Source of the DNA: Nissolia schottii
Taxonomy: Eukaryota > Streptophyta > Magnoliopsida > Fabales > Fabaceae
DNA: 64,000 bases
Reading direction: 5' to 3'
NCBI GenBank assembly: GCA_003254905.1
Contig: QANU01032482.1
Coordinates: forward strand, 1-64,000
The notes under the pieces were generated by a model. That model saw nothing but the letters and a program-made list of their open reading frames with translations. It was not told where the DNA came from and ran no database searches. Positions 1-9,597 of this stretch are shown piece by piece. Made by a program: the position numbers and the translations under genes. Position 1 is the first letter of the stretch. Each line of letters opens with the position of its first letter.

Positions 1-749
1 CAAATGGTTGCTCAAGAAATCTTTCATGTTTACGGCAATGTGCCAAGTTTAAGTATGCTAGCCCAGAAAATCCCTTGATAGTATCAGATACATAACTGGA
101 TAAGCTTCTCTCCAGATTTAGTCTTTTTAAACACCTTAACTCTCCAATAGCATAAGGAATTCGTCTTAGCTCACTGTCCAAAAATATCAAAGATTCTTGC
201 CAGGTGGAGGACATGATCACTTTATGTCCTAGGGGAAGTAGGAAGATTCTCCAGCTTTGTGCAGCCACTCAAATCTAGAGTTAGAGCTGATGTCATATTA
301 GGAATCTGAACAAGATTTGTGCAGCCTCTCAAGCTCAAGAACTGCAGTGTGGCAAGAGCCTCAATCGATTCATGAACTGTGGATAAACTTGTACATCGTT
401 CAAGATCAAGGTACTTAAGATTTGAAAGCCCGGTAAAATCTGGTGTGTTCTCAAGTTGTGTGCAGCCTCGCAAGCTCAAGAACGTAAGCGTGCTGCAGCC
501 AGAGAGATGTAGAACTGTCAGAGAACTTAAGTCACAATTAGTGCCGAGATCAAGGGTGGCTAGACTGCTACAATCTCGCAAACTTAAGTAATCAAGTTTT
601 TTAAGAAGTGCAACTGATGAGTGAACTTCTGTTAGTCCTGTGCATCCGGTAAGATCTAGACGCACAAGATCTTGACAATATTCAAAATTTGGCGTTTTTG
701 TGAGTTCTTTCGAGTTGCTCAAATCCACCCTTTTCAACTTTGGGATTTC
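1..749 (-). CDS. TNL exon 4: leucine-rich repeats, frame broken near 222-250, open at window edge
   Basis: After a TTCACAG acceptor the exon reads EIPKLKRVDLSNSKELTKTP and then several LRRs of the form LxxLDLxxCTxL. The last repeats, LSLRGCTQLENTPDFTGLSNLKYLDLERCTSL and on, are near copies of one another at the DNA level, suggesting recent internal duplication. The frame ends at a TAA near 222-224. In the +1 frame directly downstream, text such as FLDSELRRIPYAIGELRC continues the TNL pattern without a stop to base 1. The simplest reading is a 1-base loss or 2-base gain in host sequence, or a base-calling error. Confidence 0.85.
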
Positions 750-3508
750 CTGTGAAGAAGAGAGTTAGCTTCCAGCGTACCAGCTTGTTATATCAAAACT
801 TCTTTGAGGTTTAAATACTATTTTAATCCCTACAATTGCATCAAATTTGGTTTTGGTCCTATAGTATTTTTGTTTGGATATAAGTCCCTATATATAGTTT
901 CTTATCATTTGAATTCTGATCCTCTAAGGATCAAAACCAAAACAAATTAAACTATACAAATCAGGGAATATTCAATTTTTAACCTTTTTTATTTCAAAAG
1001 AAAAAAAGAAAGGAATTATGTCGCTATGGATTAAGAATTCTTTTATCTGTTGTGACATTTCTTTTGAGGAAGGCATTCGTTTGTCTCAAAAGAAGAAGAA
1101 AATAAAATGGGATAAAAATATAGGTTAGATTTACCTTTCTGTCTTCCCATAGTAGTTGGATTTTGCTGTCAGGTAAATCTAATTCAACAAGATTGCTATA
1201 CTTTTCAGGTAATGGTAAAGAAGGGAAAGGATAACCCTTCCAGAAAAGATATAGCAACTTTTTGGAAAGAGTACTGAGGTTTTCTGAACAATTGTTATGA
1301 TGTAATATGAGCATTTGAAGATCCATCATTTTTGACAATCCTTCAATTCTCAAGCAACTGTGTTTGAAGACACTCTCTTCCTGATCCAAAACAATGGCTT
1401 TAACATTGTTTGTTTCCTGAAAAATATCAATAAACCTATTAAAAAAAGAAAAAAAATTATGAAAATATTTGAAATAACTAGGCGTATTTTGTAAAAAACC
1501 TATAAAATTATCAGTGCATATATATATATATATAATATATTCACGGCTTTATAATGGAAATAAGAAAATCACAGAATCTAATTTTGCAAGATTACTTTTT
1601 ACCTTTAAGACTTTATGGAAGTCGTCACGATGCCACAGTCTATTCCACTTTTCTGGATCTTCTGGATATTTTCCCCGAACAAAATCCTTCCCCAATTCTT
1701 GCAACATTTTATGTATATGAATTTCTTGGTTCCTAATGCTTATGAGTGATTTCTTCATGATCTGATCAATTGTATAGCGAGGACCTAATATTCCACAAGT
1801 ATCTAGAATATGCTCCACATACTTCTTTTCTTTTCCTCTAAAGAAACAAGCTATGTGCAGAAATGTTTCTCTCTCATTTAAATTTAGTTCATCAATACTT
1901 GTCCGAAGCACCTCCATAATTGTTTTGACTGGATACTTCCTCATGCTCATGAAAGCATCTTTCCAAATCATTTGTTCTAAGGTATTGAATGCATAACCCA
2001 ATTCGGTAAGTGCTAATGGGAGACTTTGAGCATACTCTACTATATGTCCACCCATTTCTTTAATATCTGAAGGAAGACTCTTAGCATATTCTAGTACATC
2101 TTCTCCGGTCTTAGAAACATAACTTGTGAAGGTTTTTCTTATAAAAAGTTCATGAGCCTCATCATCATTCAGCAGCGGAACCTCATAAATTTCATCCGCT
2201 CCACTCGCCTTAAGAATATGCACGTTCCTACTAGTAATGATTACTCTGCTTCCTCTCCCAAGCGATTTGGGATTTATAGCCAAATTATTCCATTGCCTTA
2301 GTTCTTCAACATTGTCAAGAACTATAAGGACCTTTGTAGGGAGATTTTTATTACATAGCCTATTCTGTATGATGGCAGATATATGGGTAGGACTGTGGAT
2401 GTTGTCCAGATTTTTTTCCTTCAGAGCACGCTGAAGAATTTTCTTTTGTACCTCAGTAGCACCACCAGGCCCTCTACAAGTTTCACTTACGTCCTCAATG
2501 AAGCAGCGAGCACTAAATTGGTAAGAGATTCTGTCATATAGGACCATGGCATGAGTTGTCTTTCCTATTCCGCCCATGCCCCAAATTCCAAGAATCCGAA
2601 AATCATCATCCTCTGAGTCTAATTTGAGAAGACTTTCTAATTTTTCTATCCGGGGCTGCATTCCAACTAGATCACTGAAATCTGCTGAGAATTGATGATC
2701 CAATTTATCTATTACACGTTGAACGATTTGTTCTATCTGTGTAGTCTGTGGCCTGAAAGAGAAACACACACACACACTCACTACTAAATTAGGATACTAA
2801 ATTTATTTCAGCATCAATAATATATTTTGTAACAAAGTAAGAGAAGAGTGATTTATATACATATACTTACTTGTTTCCTATAGGGTAACCGTATACATTG
2901 GCAAGATATTTCATATCTTTCTTCCACCGGTCAAGCTCGAGGCGTTTAGCCTCAGACTGTCGATATCGCTCTGCATGTGAAGCAAAGGCGGCCTCATACG
3001 GGCCCCGCTGTTCTCCAACATCAGAGTTAGTCACATCATAGAAAACCGGGATAACAAATTGCTTCGAATCTCGGTGGCGATCCGCTATAGCAGCCATTTC
3101 GCGCAAACACCACGTCGACTCGGAGAAACGGGGAGAGAAGACAACAATAGCAGCCCGTGAATCTTCAATCGCCCTCGGGAGCTCTTCCGGGACGTTTTCT
3201 CCTGTCTCGAGCCTCTCGTCATCCTTGAATGTGAAAATGCCCTTTTCGGTGAGATGTTTGTCAAGATGATCAATGAAGCCGTAGCGGGTGTCGGGGCCTC
3301 TGAAACTCAGGAACACATCGTATCTGTAGCTTTGACTTTGAGAAGACCTGACACTGCGGCGTCCCAGAAGGGCCCGGAGTGATTCCCAGAGGAGCAACAC
3401 GCGCGGTATGAATATTGTGCCGAAAAAGACACCTGATACGAAAACATATAGCGCCCATAACCAATTGATGGCTGAAGCTGATGATGTCCTACTCTCACCT
3501 GACTCCAT
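1..3508 (-). CDS. TIR-NBS-LRR (TNL) disease resistance gene, 3' part outside window, LRR frame broken
   Basis: Intracellular immune receptor of the N/TNL class: the TIR domain makes nucleotide signals after effector recognition, NB-ARC is the ATP/ADP switch, and the LRR senses ligand. Four exons fit GT-AG rules on the minus strand: 3508-2871, 2752-1603, 1416-1135 and 749 to the left edge. Junction phases agree; a Lys codon is split across intron 1 and the other junctions are phase 0. The domain order TIR, NB-ARC, LRR matches the family. Two oddities: a hydrophobic segment precedes the TIR, and the LRR exon reaches an in-frame stop near 222-224 although the next frame continues with normal LRR text to the window edge. 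The gene may be a recent pseudogene, or the break may be a sequencing error. The start is the first Met upstream of the TIR in an otherwise complete exon. The family call is very secure; functional state is uncertain. Confidence 0.93.
1135..1416 (-). CDS. TNL exon 3: NB-ARC/LRR linker
   Basis: A 282-nt phase-0 exon between a TTTTTCAG acceptor and a GTAAAT donor. It starts ETNNVKAIVLDQEES and continues through KMMDLQMLILHH and WKGYPFPSLPLPEKYSNLVELDLPDSKIQLLWE. This is the usual TNL linker (NL domain) leading into the first leucine-rich repeats. Nothing is unusual apart from its place in a gene whose later LRR exon is broken. Confidence 0.9.
1603..2752 (-). CDS. TNL exon 2: NB-ARC domain
   Basis: The nucleotide-binding switch. 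Motifs in order: P-loop GMGGIGKTT, RNBS-A around FSARCFIEDVSE, kinase-2 KVLIVLDNVEE, RNBS-B GSRVIITSRNVHIL, a GLPL-like site reading SLPLAL, RNBS-D FLHIACFF, and the MHD position reading IHK in EIHIHKMLQELG. The Asp of MHD, which holds ADP in the resting state, is replaced by Lys; many legume TNLs vary here, often with Glu. The exon starts after a TTTCAG acceptor and ends at an AAAG|GTAAAA donor. All other nucleotide-binding residues I could check look normal. Confidence 0.93.
2871..3508 (-). CDS. TNL exon 1: N-terminal hydrophobic segment plus TIR domain
   Basis: This exon encodes about 212 residues. Residues 16-40 (starting NWLWALYVF) form a strongly hydrophobic stretch that could be a signal anchor, which is uncommon for a TNL. 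The TIR domain begins near residue 62 with YDVFLSFRGPDTR and contains the motif around SESTWCLRE; Glu137 is the expected catalytic glutamate of NADase-active plant TIRs. Later TIR motifs (VIPVFYDV, GPYEAAFASH, LANVYGYPI) are all present. The exon ends at a consensus GTAAGT donor read on the minus strand at 2870-2865. Confidence 0.93.
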
Positions 3509-4612
3509 TTAATTTTCTGTCTCTATACTGAAGATTTTTCCAGTATCCTCACTTCCTCACTTCTCTCACTCACAGCAGCTCCAAGAATGGGTTTCACAGT
3601 TGGGAGAGAGAGAACTGAAGCTCAATTAGGAATTTGGTAAAAACTTTTGATTGAGGATTGATGAGTGATGATTGCCACCTGTGCCACTAATGACAGTATT
3701 GTTTTTGGGTCAAAGTATTACAGTGAAGTTGCTGACTTTAGATAATAAGACGAGAGAAAAAGGGAAAAATATTATGAAATTTTAAGACATTAAATTTTTT
3801 TTTTAATTTTTTGAAATTGTTGTGAACAATGACGATTTTAGAATTTTAATTCATATTTTAATAATTTTTCTTTTTAACTCATATTTTAAAATTTTTTCTT
3901 TTCTAAAACCACGTAAATGTAAATATTCCCAATAATGGTTGTGATTTATTAGCAAAAATCAGAGACACAGGTTTCACGAGAGGTAAAAAAAAAGGTCATT
4001 TTCAAGCTTGTTCCTGAAAAGTTGCCATCAACATCAAACTTGTTCACTTTGAGACATTTTTTTAAATAAAATAAAATAAATTGTGTATAAAAAAATAAAA
4101 TCAATTTAAGAAGAGAGGAAAAAAAAATGAAAAAAGCAGACTCGTCGATCTAGAAAGAAAGGGAAGCGGCAATTAAGGATCTTGACGGAGAATAAGCAAA
4201 AGACGGTGGGGAGAAGCAAAGTGGAGGGAAGCGGCGGCTTCGAGGAAGATGGCAAAGGGTAGGCCCACCGTGACTCTTGTCGTAGCTTCTCAGCAGCACT
4301 GCCAGAAAACCAACCATCGTCACCACCAGTGAGAGTGAGTTCGCGATGAGCTTTGTGAATTTGTTTTAGAAGAGATGAAGGTCATTAATGGTTTGATGGT
4401 GGTTCGTGGTGACTTTCTGATGGGTGGTGGTGCGTGTAGTCAGTTGTTCCTAGTACGCATTGTCGTTTGGGGAAGATTGGGGGAATGACGATGACTTGAC
4501 GACGACAAATCCAGCAACAGATTCCATGATGGAAGACGATGCTCAGACCAAATACTTGGAGGTGGAGACAATTTGGGGATAACCAAATTCATTTAACCAC
4601 GATTCTTCAATG
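3509..4612. other. Intergenic region upstream of TNL, no gene recognised
   Basis: Bases 3509-3660 are the presumed 5' leader and promoter side of the TNL gene. Bases 3780-4130 are A/T-rich. Bases 4140-4560 are clearly richer in G and C and resemble degenerate coding or leader sequence, but I could not assign a protein or an open frame of useful length. It may be a captured or decayed gene fragment. Confidence 0.4.
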
Positions 4613-4757
4613 TGGGTAAAATATATGTGGTCCAGCATGGTCCATCAAGTGCATCACACACCAAACTTTGTTGCTTCTTGATTGTGGGCAAATAAATCTA
4701 TGTGGTCCAGCCTAGTCCATCAAGTGCATTACACACCAAAGTTTGTTGTTGCATCAA
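4613..4757. repeat. Two-copy tandem duplication, about 72 bp each
   Basis: The segment starting near 4613 (ATGTGGTCCAGCATGGTCCA, then a CATCAAGTGCAT block and ACACACCAAACTTTG) recurs near 4684 with a few differences. The two units are adjacent, so this is a simple local duplication just left of the solo LTR. No function is apparent. Confidence 0.75.
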
Positions 4758-4803
4758 AGTCTTCGCCCTAAAAAGATGTTTGAAAAAAATGTAACAAAAA
4801 TAT

Positions 4804-6599
4804 TGACGTTCACCAAAACGTCGTTAGATTTCAGTGCGCGATCAAATATAATTTATAAACCAAGTAAACCCCGAAAACGTAGTAAAGGGGGTTAACCTAG
4901 GTCGTTTCCCAAAGAAACAATTTAGAACCAAATCAATAGTTAAGTAAATCGGGGGGGTTTGTTGTTGATAGCTTGAAAGCAATAAAACGAGATTAAGATA
5001 ATAATAATAAAGGCAATATCCTGCATACGGCGTTTCGAGATTAAGGATTAATTCTCATCGGTTCCTGATTAATTATCCATGAAAGGAGATGTTGTTTATT
5101 AGTTGAAATCTCTAACTAATATGCAATTTACTCAAGAAATTACGATTGTCAATCTCTTAAGCATTTGTTAATACAGGTATTAAAACCAAGATCTCAGCAT
5201 TAAAACCCGTTTAATTAAGTACCAATTGCACAACGTAATCAAATCTGATTAGTTCTCCTTTAGTTCCTTAATCATAGTTAAATAAATCATACAATCGTCA
5301 AGATTCATTAACTTAGATTTAACCTTAACCATTAACGTGCAATCGCTATGTCATTAATTAAGGTGGAACGAGTCATGAGTATTCTTTAAGCGCAAGACCT
5401 CAAATTAATCTTAATCTTGAGTTACCGCATGCAAGATATTAAGAAATTACTCCTCCATGGTTGGAGGATTAAAACTCAAAGTAAATAAAGAGAAAGAAAG
5501 AGTAGATAAAGAGAAAGGAAAAGTAAATAACAATGGAAAAAGTAAATGATAAGGCAAGAGTAAATGAAAATAAAAAGAAATAACATGAAAGATAAAAGTA
5601 AAGGAAGAGAAAATGGAAAGAGTAAATAAACTTAAAGCAAGTAAAGAGAAACAAAGAAGTAAATAAAGAAACGGAAAGATGTAAATAGCAATGAAAGATT
5701 AAAGCAAATGAAAAGCAAGAAAGAGTAAATAAAGAGAATGAAAGAGTAGATGACATGAAGAAATGAAACAACCGAACTTGGAATTAATTCGGCAGAACTT
5801 CGTTACAAAGCTTTAAAGAAAACAAAGCACTTTAACATAGCCTAAGTGCTTTGAAATAAAATGTAAAAAGTGAAGAATATGGAAGGAAAAAGGAAGGGTT
5901 TTGGCCTAGGAGAGCTTAGGGAGAGGTTGGAAGAGGATGGGGGAAGAATGCCCCTAAGTGAATGCCTTGGCCACCTATTTATAGGTGTTTTTAGGGGGGA
6001 AATCGCTCAGCGGTTTAGCGCCGCCGCTCAGCGGTTTGGCGGTGGACGCGGTTTGCCAGCTGGTGAAGTTTCTGGAAGCTGGTCCGCTCAGCAGTTGTCC
6101 TGGTCCGCTCAGCGGACTGACTTGCACAGCAATCAGTAAAACTGCAATATCTTCATTTACAGACCTCCGATTGAGGTGATTCAAATTGCCACTTAAAGCT
6201 AAGAGATAGAGATACAACTTTGTATTTGACACCAAATCGATATTCAATCTCTATCATGGCTCAAAATCAATGGAAAAGTCAGTGTTAAAAATCCTCAGCT
6301 CATCTTTTAACCACATCTTTTTGGATTTGAATTTGATCTTGCATTCATTGGTCCAAATCTTCTCTTCACATCTTCAATGATCCTCTTGAACATTCATTTC
6401 CTGAAATCCAACATAGAAAAACTCCAAAAGAAATATTACATTTTAAGAGTAAAATAATGCCTAATCTTACCTTTTTCTTAATTTCTCTCAAAAGAGGACA
6501 ATTTGTAAAAACATATTGATTGAGTGTTAAACCCTACACAATTGAGTATGAATTGCTCATTTATAGAGTAGTAAATTAAGGTATAAAATTGACTTATCA
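4804..6599 (-). mobile_element. Solo LTR of a Ty3/Gypsy-like family (family A), 1796 bp, TSD AATAT
   Basis: The fossil LTR begins TGACGTTCACCAAAACG and ends in TTATCA. Perfect 5-bp repeats AATAT flank it at 4799-4803 and 6600-6604. There is no internal region, so it is a solo LTR left by recombination. It aligns over most of its length with copies at 29934-31229, 41501-42941, 44612-45998 and 57908-59427. The internal sequence beside the 41.5-kb copy suggests a Tat/Athila-type Gypsy lineage. Read on its own strand, a TATA-like box lies near 5983, followed upstream by a GC-rich cassette with four CGCTCAGC motifs (6003-6120). Intact target repeats suggest moderate age. Confidence 0.88.
5475..5765. 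repeat. Purine-rich degenerate tandem array inside solo LTR
   Basis: About 290 bp made almost entirely of A and G on the plus strand, built from variants of GTAAATAAAGAGAAAG. Periodicity is loose, roughly 15-40 bp. It lies inside the 4804-6599 LTR and is not seen at this size in the other family-A copies, so it probably expanded in this copy. The long open frames across it are composition artefacts. Confidence 0.7.
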
Positions 6600-6604
6600 A
6601 ATAT

Positions 6605-7138
6605 GCCGAAAAAAGTTATAGAGATGACATAGAAAAAGTTAATGGCTGGTTGAATATTATCAATATAGATAAATTTCAGCTAAACTCACAATCAAATTGA
6701 GAGAACTAAAAAAAAAAGTGTGTAATAAAGTGAGGCCTTAATTACTATTTAATGCTTTCATTTAATTAAATATTAATATATAAAGAAAACTTTAAACTGT
6801 TATTAAATAATAATTAAACTTTTAAAATTATATTAATATTGAAAAAATTATTATTTATTTGTAATTAAGAATTAAGATTTAGTTTTTCATAATATTTAAA
6901 TTCGTGTTCTTTGATGGCAGAGGTCTAGATCTTAAGGAATCTTTTCTTGTTGGACCTACTCCTTATTTATATTTTGAACAGCAAGTGGAGATTTTAAAAT
7001 AGCAACTACTAAAAGGAGGAGGAGAATTCTTTGATGCATTAAGCTAAAAGAGGTGCATCACGCACCTTGTCATTAAAACAGGGGGTATCTTGGACCATGA
7101 TTTATTCTAGTGTTGATTTATGTTGAAAATTCAATAAT
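6605..7138. other. AT-rich spacer, nothing recognised
   Basis: The stretch between the solo LTR and the TIR relic is A/T-rich with no convincing open frame, RNA gene or repeat end. Confidence 0.5.
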
Positions 7139-7275
7139 GGCGGTTTAACATTTATGTGGTTTTGGAGGGGAAAAAATTCCAAAATATAGGTTGAAAAGAA
7201 AAATTACTAAAATATGGGCTACAATTCTGAAATCATCATTGTTCAGAGTAATTTTAGAAAATTGAAAAATTAAAA
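7139..7275 (+). repeat. Direct repeat, left copy flanking the TIR relic
   Basis: This copy reads roughly GGTTTAACATTTATGTGG, then GGGCTACAATTCTGAAATC and TTTTAGAAAATTG. A diverged copy of the same order and orientation lies at 7518-7655. The two bracket the TIR fragment at 7337-7515. They may be remains of a duplication or of the element that carried the fragment. Confidence 0.65.
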
Positions 7276-7336
7276 AAAAATTTAAATGTCTGAAATCGCC
7301 ACAGACAAGAGAAGGATGATTTATGTACATACTGAT

Positions 7337-7515
7337 CTCGCAGATCCCAGCCGCTCAAAGTGAACAAAACCACCATAGCACTCCTCCATCGGCGAACCTT
7401 CTCTGAATCTTGTCCGAATCTCGCTTCGTGCAAAGCAAAGGCCTCCTGGCACGGCCCCTTCTGATGCCAAACGTCAGGAGGATCCACACCATAATAAATT
7501 GGGATAACAGTTTGC
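7337..7515 (-). pseudogene. TIR-domain exon fragment (TNL or TIR-only relic)
   Basis: Minus-strand translation gives the C-terminal half of a TIR domain, reading VIPIYYGVDPPDVWHQKG, then EAFALHEARFGQDSEKV, WRSAMV and SGWDLRDQ. The order matches exon 1 of plant TNL genes, and a GTATGT donor-like site follows the last codon. The N-terminal half and any NB-ARC are missing; beyond 7515 the sequence switches abruptly to the right-hand direct repeat. It is clearly diverged from exon 1 of the TNL at 1-3508, so it is not a simple copy of that exon. Presumed non-functional. Confidence 0.82.
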
Positions 7516-7517
7516 CC

Positions 7518-7655
7518 TAATTCGGGGTTTTGACATTTATATGGGCTTTGGGGGAGTAAAATCCGAATTTATGGGTCAAAAAAATAAAATTACAAGTGTA
7601 TGGGGCTAAAGTCTGAAATCACCACATGTCAGGGAGATTTTAGAAAATAAAAAAA
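7518..7655 (+). repeat. Direct repeat, right copy flanking the TIR relic
   Basis: This copy reads roughly GGTTTTGACATTTATATGGG, then GGGGCTAAAGTCTGAAATC and TTTTAGAAAAT. It is homologous to 7139-7275 in the same orientation, with visible divergence. Confidence 0.65.
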
Positions 7656-8184
7656 AAAGGTGAAATTGACACAAGTTATGGAGATTTCAGAAAATTCTGA
7701 AATCGGTGGGCCATAGGCGCAGTGGAGTGGGAATCCGTGTGGGAGACAACAGTGGAGTGGGGGGACAGGGGAGTGGGAATCTGCTAGGGAGATGACACGT
7801 GGCAGACGAATTTCAACCATTCATCCATTTCTCTTCACTTCTTCTCCTATATTTGGTCCCCCACAGACCGAAAATACTTCATTGCTTCCCCTCTTTTTTT
7901 TTCCTCCACTGCTGATTGCTTTCTTCTTCTTCTTCTTTTTTTGCCTTCACTTCTGCTATCACATTTCATATTTTTTTTGTTGCATCCATTATACATTTTC
8001 TCATACTTCTTTGCTGGTATAATTTTAATCTTATGAATTTTATGTACATAATTTTTTTTTACTTTTCATTGTACTTTTAACTTATTTATTTTACATTTAA
8101 GTTATTATTTTTTTCATTTCAAACCGGTTGTAACGATGACACTGTAAATTTTGTATCTACAGTTTAGAAAAAAAAATCATCACG
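7656..8184. other. Spacer upstream of mobile-domain gene
   Basis: A short G-rich stretch (7700-7800, with GTGGAGTGGGAATC-like repeats) is followed by a pyrimidine-rich stretch (7830-8010) and A/T-rich DNA. It may include the promoter of the gene starting at 8185. No distinct motif is convincing. Confidence 0.35.
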
Positions 8185-8267
8185 ATGGCGAGAAGGGGAG
8201 ATGACACTATGGACCCATTGTTACACATTTCTGAAAATATCCTACAAGATAATCAGGTTTATATTTA

Positions 8268-8299
8268 TATTATTATTATTATCATTATCATTTATTCTC

Positions 8300-8333
<34 letters not shown>

Positions 8334-8519
8334 GTTATTATTATTATTACTACTTATATATATATATTTTATTATTATTATTATTATTTATATATATACA
8401 TAGATGTAGCGGCATATATAATTAAGCTATATATATATTATTTTATTATTATTATTATTATTTATATACATATACATATACATATAATTTTATTATATAT
8501 ATATATATATATATATATA
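8268..8519. repeat. ATT/TTA and TA microsatellites in PMD intron, ending at an N
   Basis: Interrupted ATT/TTA trinucleotide runs cover about 8268-8400 and 8440-8461, and a TA run covers 8495-8519. The base at 8520 is N, so the TA run is probably collapsed or a contig join. Leucine-, tyrosine- or isoleucine-rich frames here are artefacts. Confidence 0.9.
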
Positions 8520-8644
8520 NTACCACCGTGATTGTTTTATTTATTTAGTTTAAATAAATAAAGAAAGTAATAGTAGGATGTGATATATCAATAGGGAATT
8601 GGATTCCTCCAGCTACTCCGTTTTAAAATTTTAATGTATTTTTT

Positions 8645-8735
8645 ACAGTTTTAAATATAAAGTTGTGAATAAGTATACACAATCATTTTTATTTATTTTT
8701 TATCATCTATTTATTAATTAATAATTATTTAAATG
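8645..8735 (+). repeat. Roughly 90-bp segment shared with interior of hAT element at 53 kb
   Basis: The segment with AAAGTTGTGAATAAGTATAC, ACAATCATTTTTA and TCTATTTATTAATTAAT recurs with few differences at about 53207-53300, inside the hAT-like element. Its presence here suggests transposon-derived sequence within the PMD intron. Confidence 0.7.
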
Positions 8736-8895
8736 GTTAACCCTAACTCTTAACTTAACCCTAACCCTTAACTTAACCCTAATCCTTACCCTAGCCCTAA
8801 CCCTTACCCTAAACCCTAATCATAACTCTTACCCTAACCCTGAACCTAACCCTTAACTTAACCCTAACTCTTACCCTAACCCTAACCGTAACTCC
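8736..8895 (+). repeat. Interstitial telomere-like array (CCCTAAC/CCCTTAAC variants)
   Basis: About 160 bp of degenerate CCCTAA-type units, with variants CCCTAAC, CCCTTAAC, CCCTTACC and one CCCTAAA, the standard plant telomere unit in C-strand form. It is not a chromosome end, because coding sequence resumes right after it. Such arrays arise by break repair, telomerase action at a break, or transposon carriage. Confidence 0.88.
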
Positions 8896-9597
8896 CTGAT
8901 CATATTATATACAATATCTAATGCCAATTGTCACTGATACAGGTTGCACGGCAGTTGCGGACTAGACACGGGGCCATTGAGCCACCGAACGTCCTCATAC
9001 ATCCGTATCTACAGAATGCCGGTTTACTACAAGTGTCCTTGCTAGGCCATATTGGGGTGAACCAAGGACTTATTTCTACTCTTGTCGAGCGGTGGAGACC
9101 AGAGACCCACACATTTCATCTCCCACATGGTGACTGTGCCATCACGCTGGAGGATGTGAACATGATCCTTAGGATCAGGTCAGAGGGCGAAGCTGTAACC
9201 ACCACAGAAATTGTGTTTATGAGACCAGGTCTTATAAACTTATGCCATGAACTTCTTGGAGTCATACCTGGTCCTGAAGATATAGACAAGTCGTTTATTA
9301 ATTCGGTTTGGTTGAATAAAAATTTTGGCCCTGATATCCGCGACGACATTAACCAGTACGACATGGGTCAGATATTGATATGACATGCGCGTGGGTACAT
9401 TCTGCGTCTGTTTAACAGTATATTTTTCTGCGATAAGCATGGCAGCTGGATCCATTCAAAGTACTTGGCCATCCTTAGAGATTTGGGTGGCCTAGGAAGA
9501 TATAGCTGGGGTTCAGCCATTTTAGCCATGCTTCAAAGAGCATTGTGTCGCGCTTCGCGTGCAAACTGTAGAGGAATAAGTTATATAACCAAATAAG

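Larger units (their letters stand above)
8185..9597 (+). pseudogene. Plant mobile domain (PMD / MAIN-like) gene, interrupted by a premature TGA
   Basis: PMD proteins are plant proteins shared by MAIN/MAIL host genes, involved in silencing and genome stability, and by several transposons. Exon 1 (8185-8256) reads MARRGDDTMDPLLHISEN. A phase-0 intron with GT-AG ends follows, and exon 2 starts at 8943. Exon 2 has the hallmark ALVERWRPETHTFHLP-type motif as STLVERWRPETHTFHLPHGD, followed by ITLEDVNMILRI. A TGA at 9381-9383 stops the frame after about 170 residues, yet the same frame continues with family-like text (WIHSKYLAILRDL, GRYSWGSAILA, RALCRASR) to a stop at 9595-9597. It is therefore probably a decayed copy, either a MAIN-like paralogue or a transposon-borne PMD. 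No flanking terminal repeats were seen. Confidence 0.75.

Noticed and set aside
5469-5771. 100-residue hydrophobic frame on the minus strand
   Set aside because: It is the translation of a purine-only array inside an LTR, not a membrane protein.
5870-6247. Small gene encoding a Glu/Gly-rich protein
   Set aside because: Lies within the solo LTR; the frame arises from its GC-rich cassette.
8185-8425. Long Leu/Tyr/Ile-rich frames
   Set aside because: They are translations of ATT/TTA and TA microsatellites. Only the first 72 bases (8185-8256) have coding character, as PMD exon 1.
8736-8895. A chromosome end
   Set aside because: Degenerate units, and coding sequence continues immediately after; this is interstitial.
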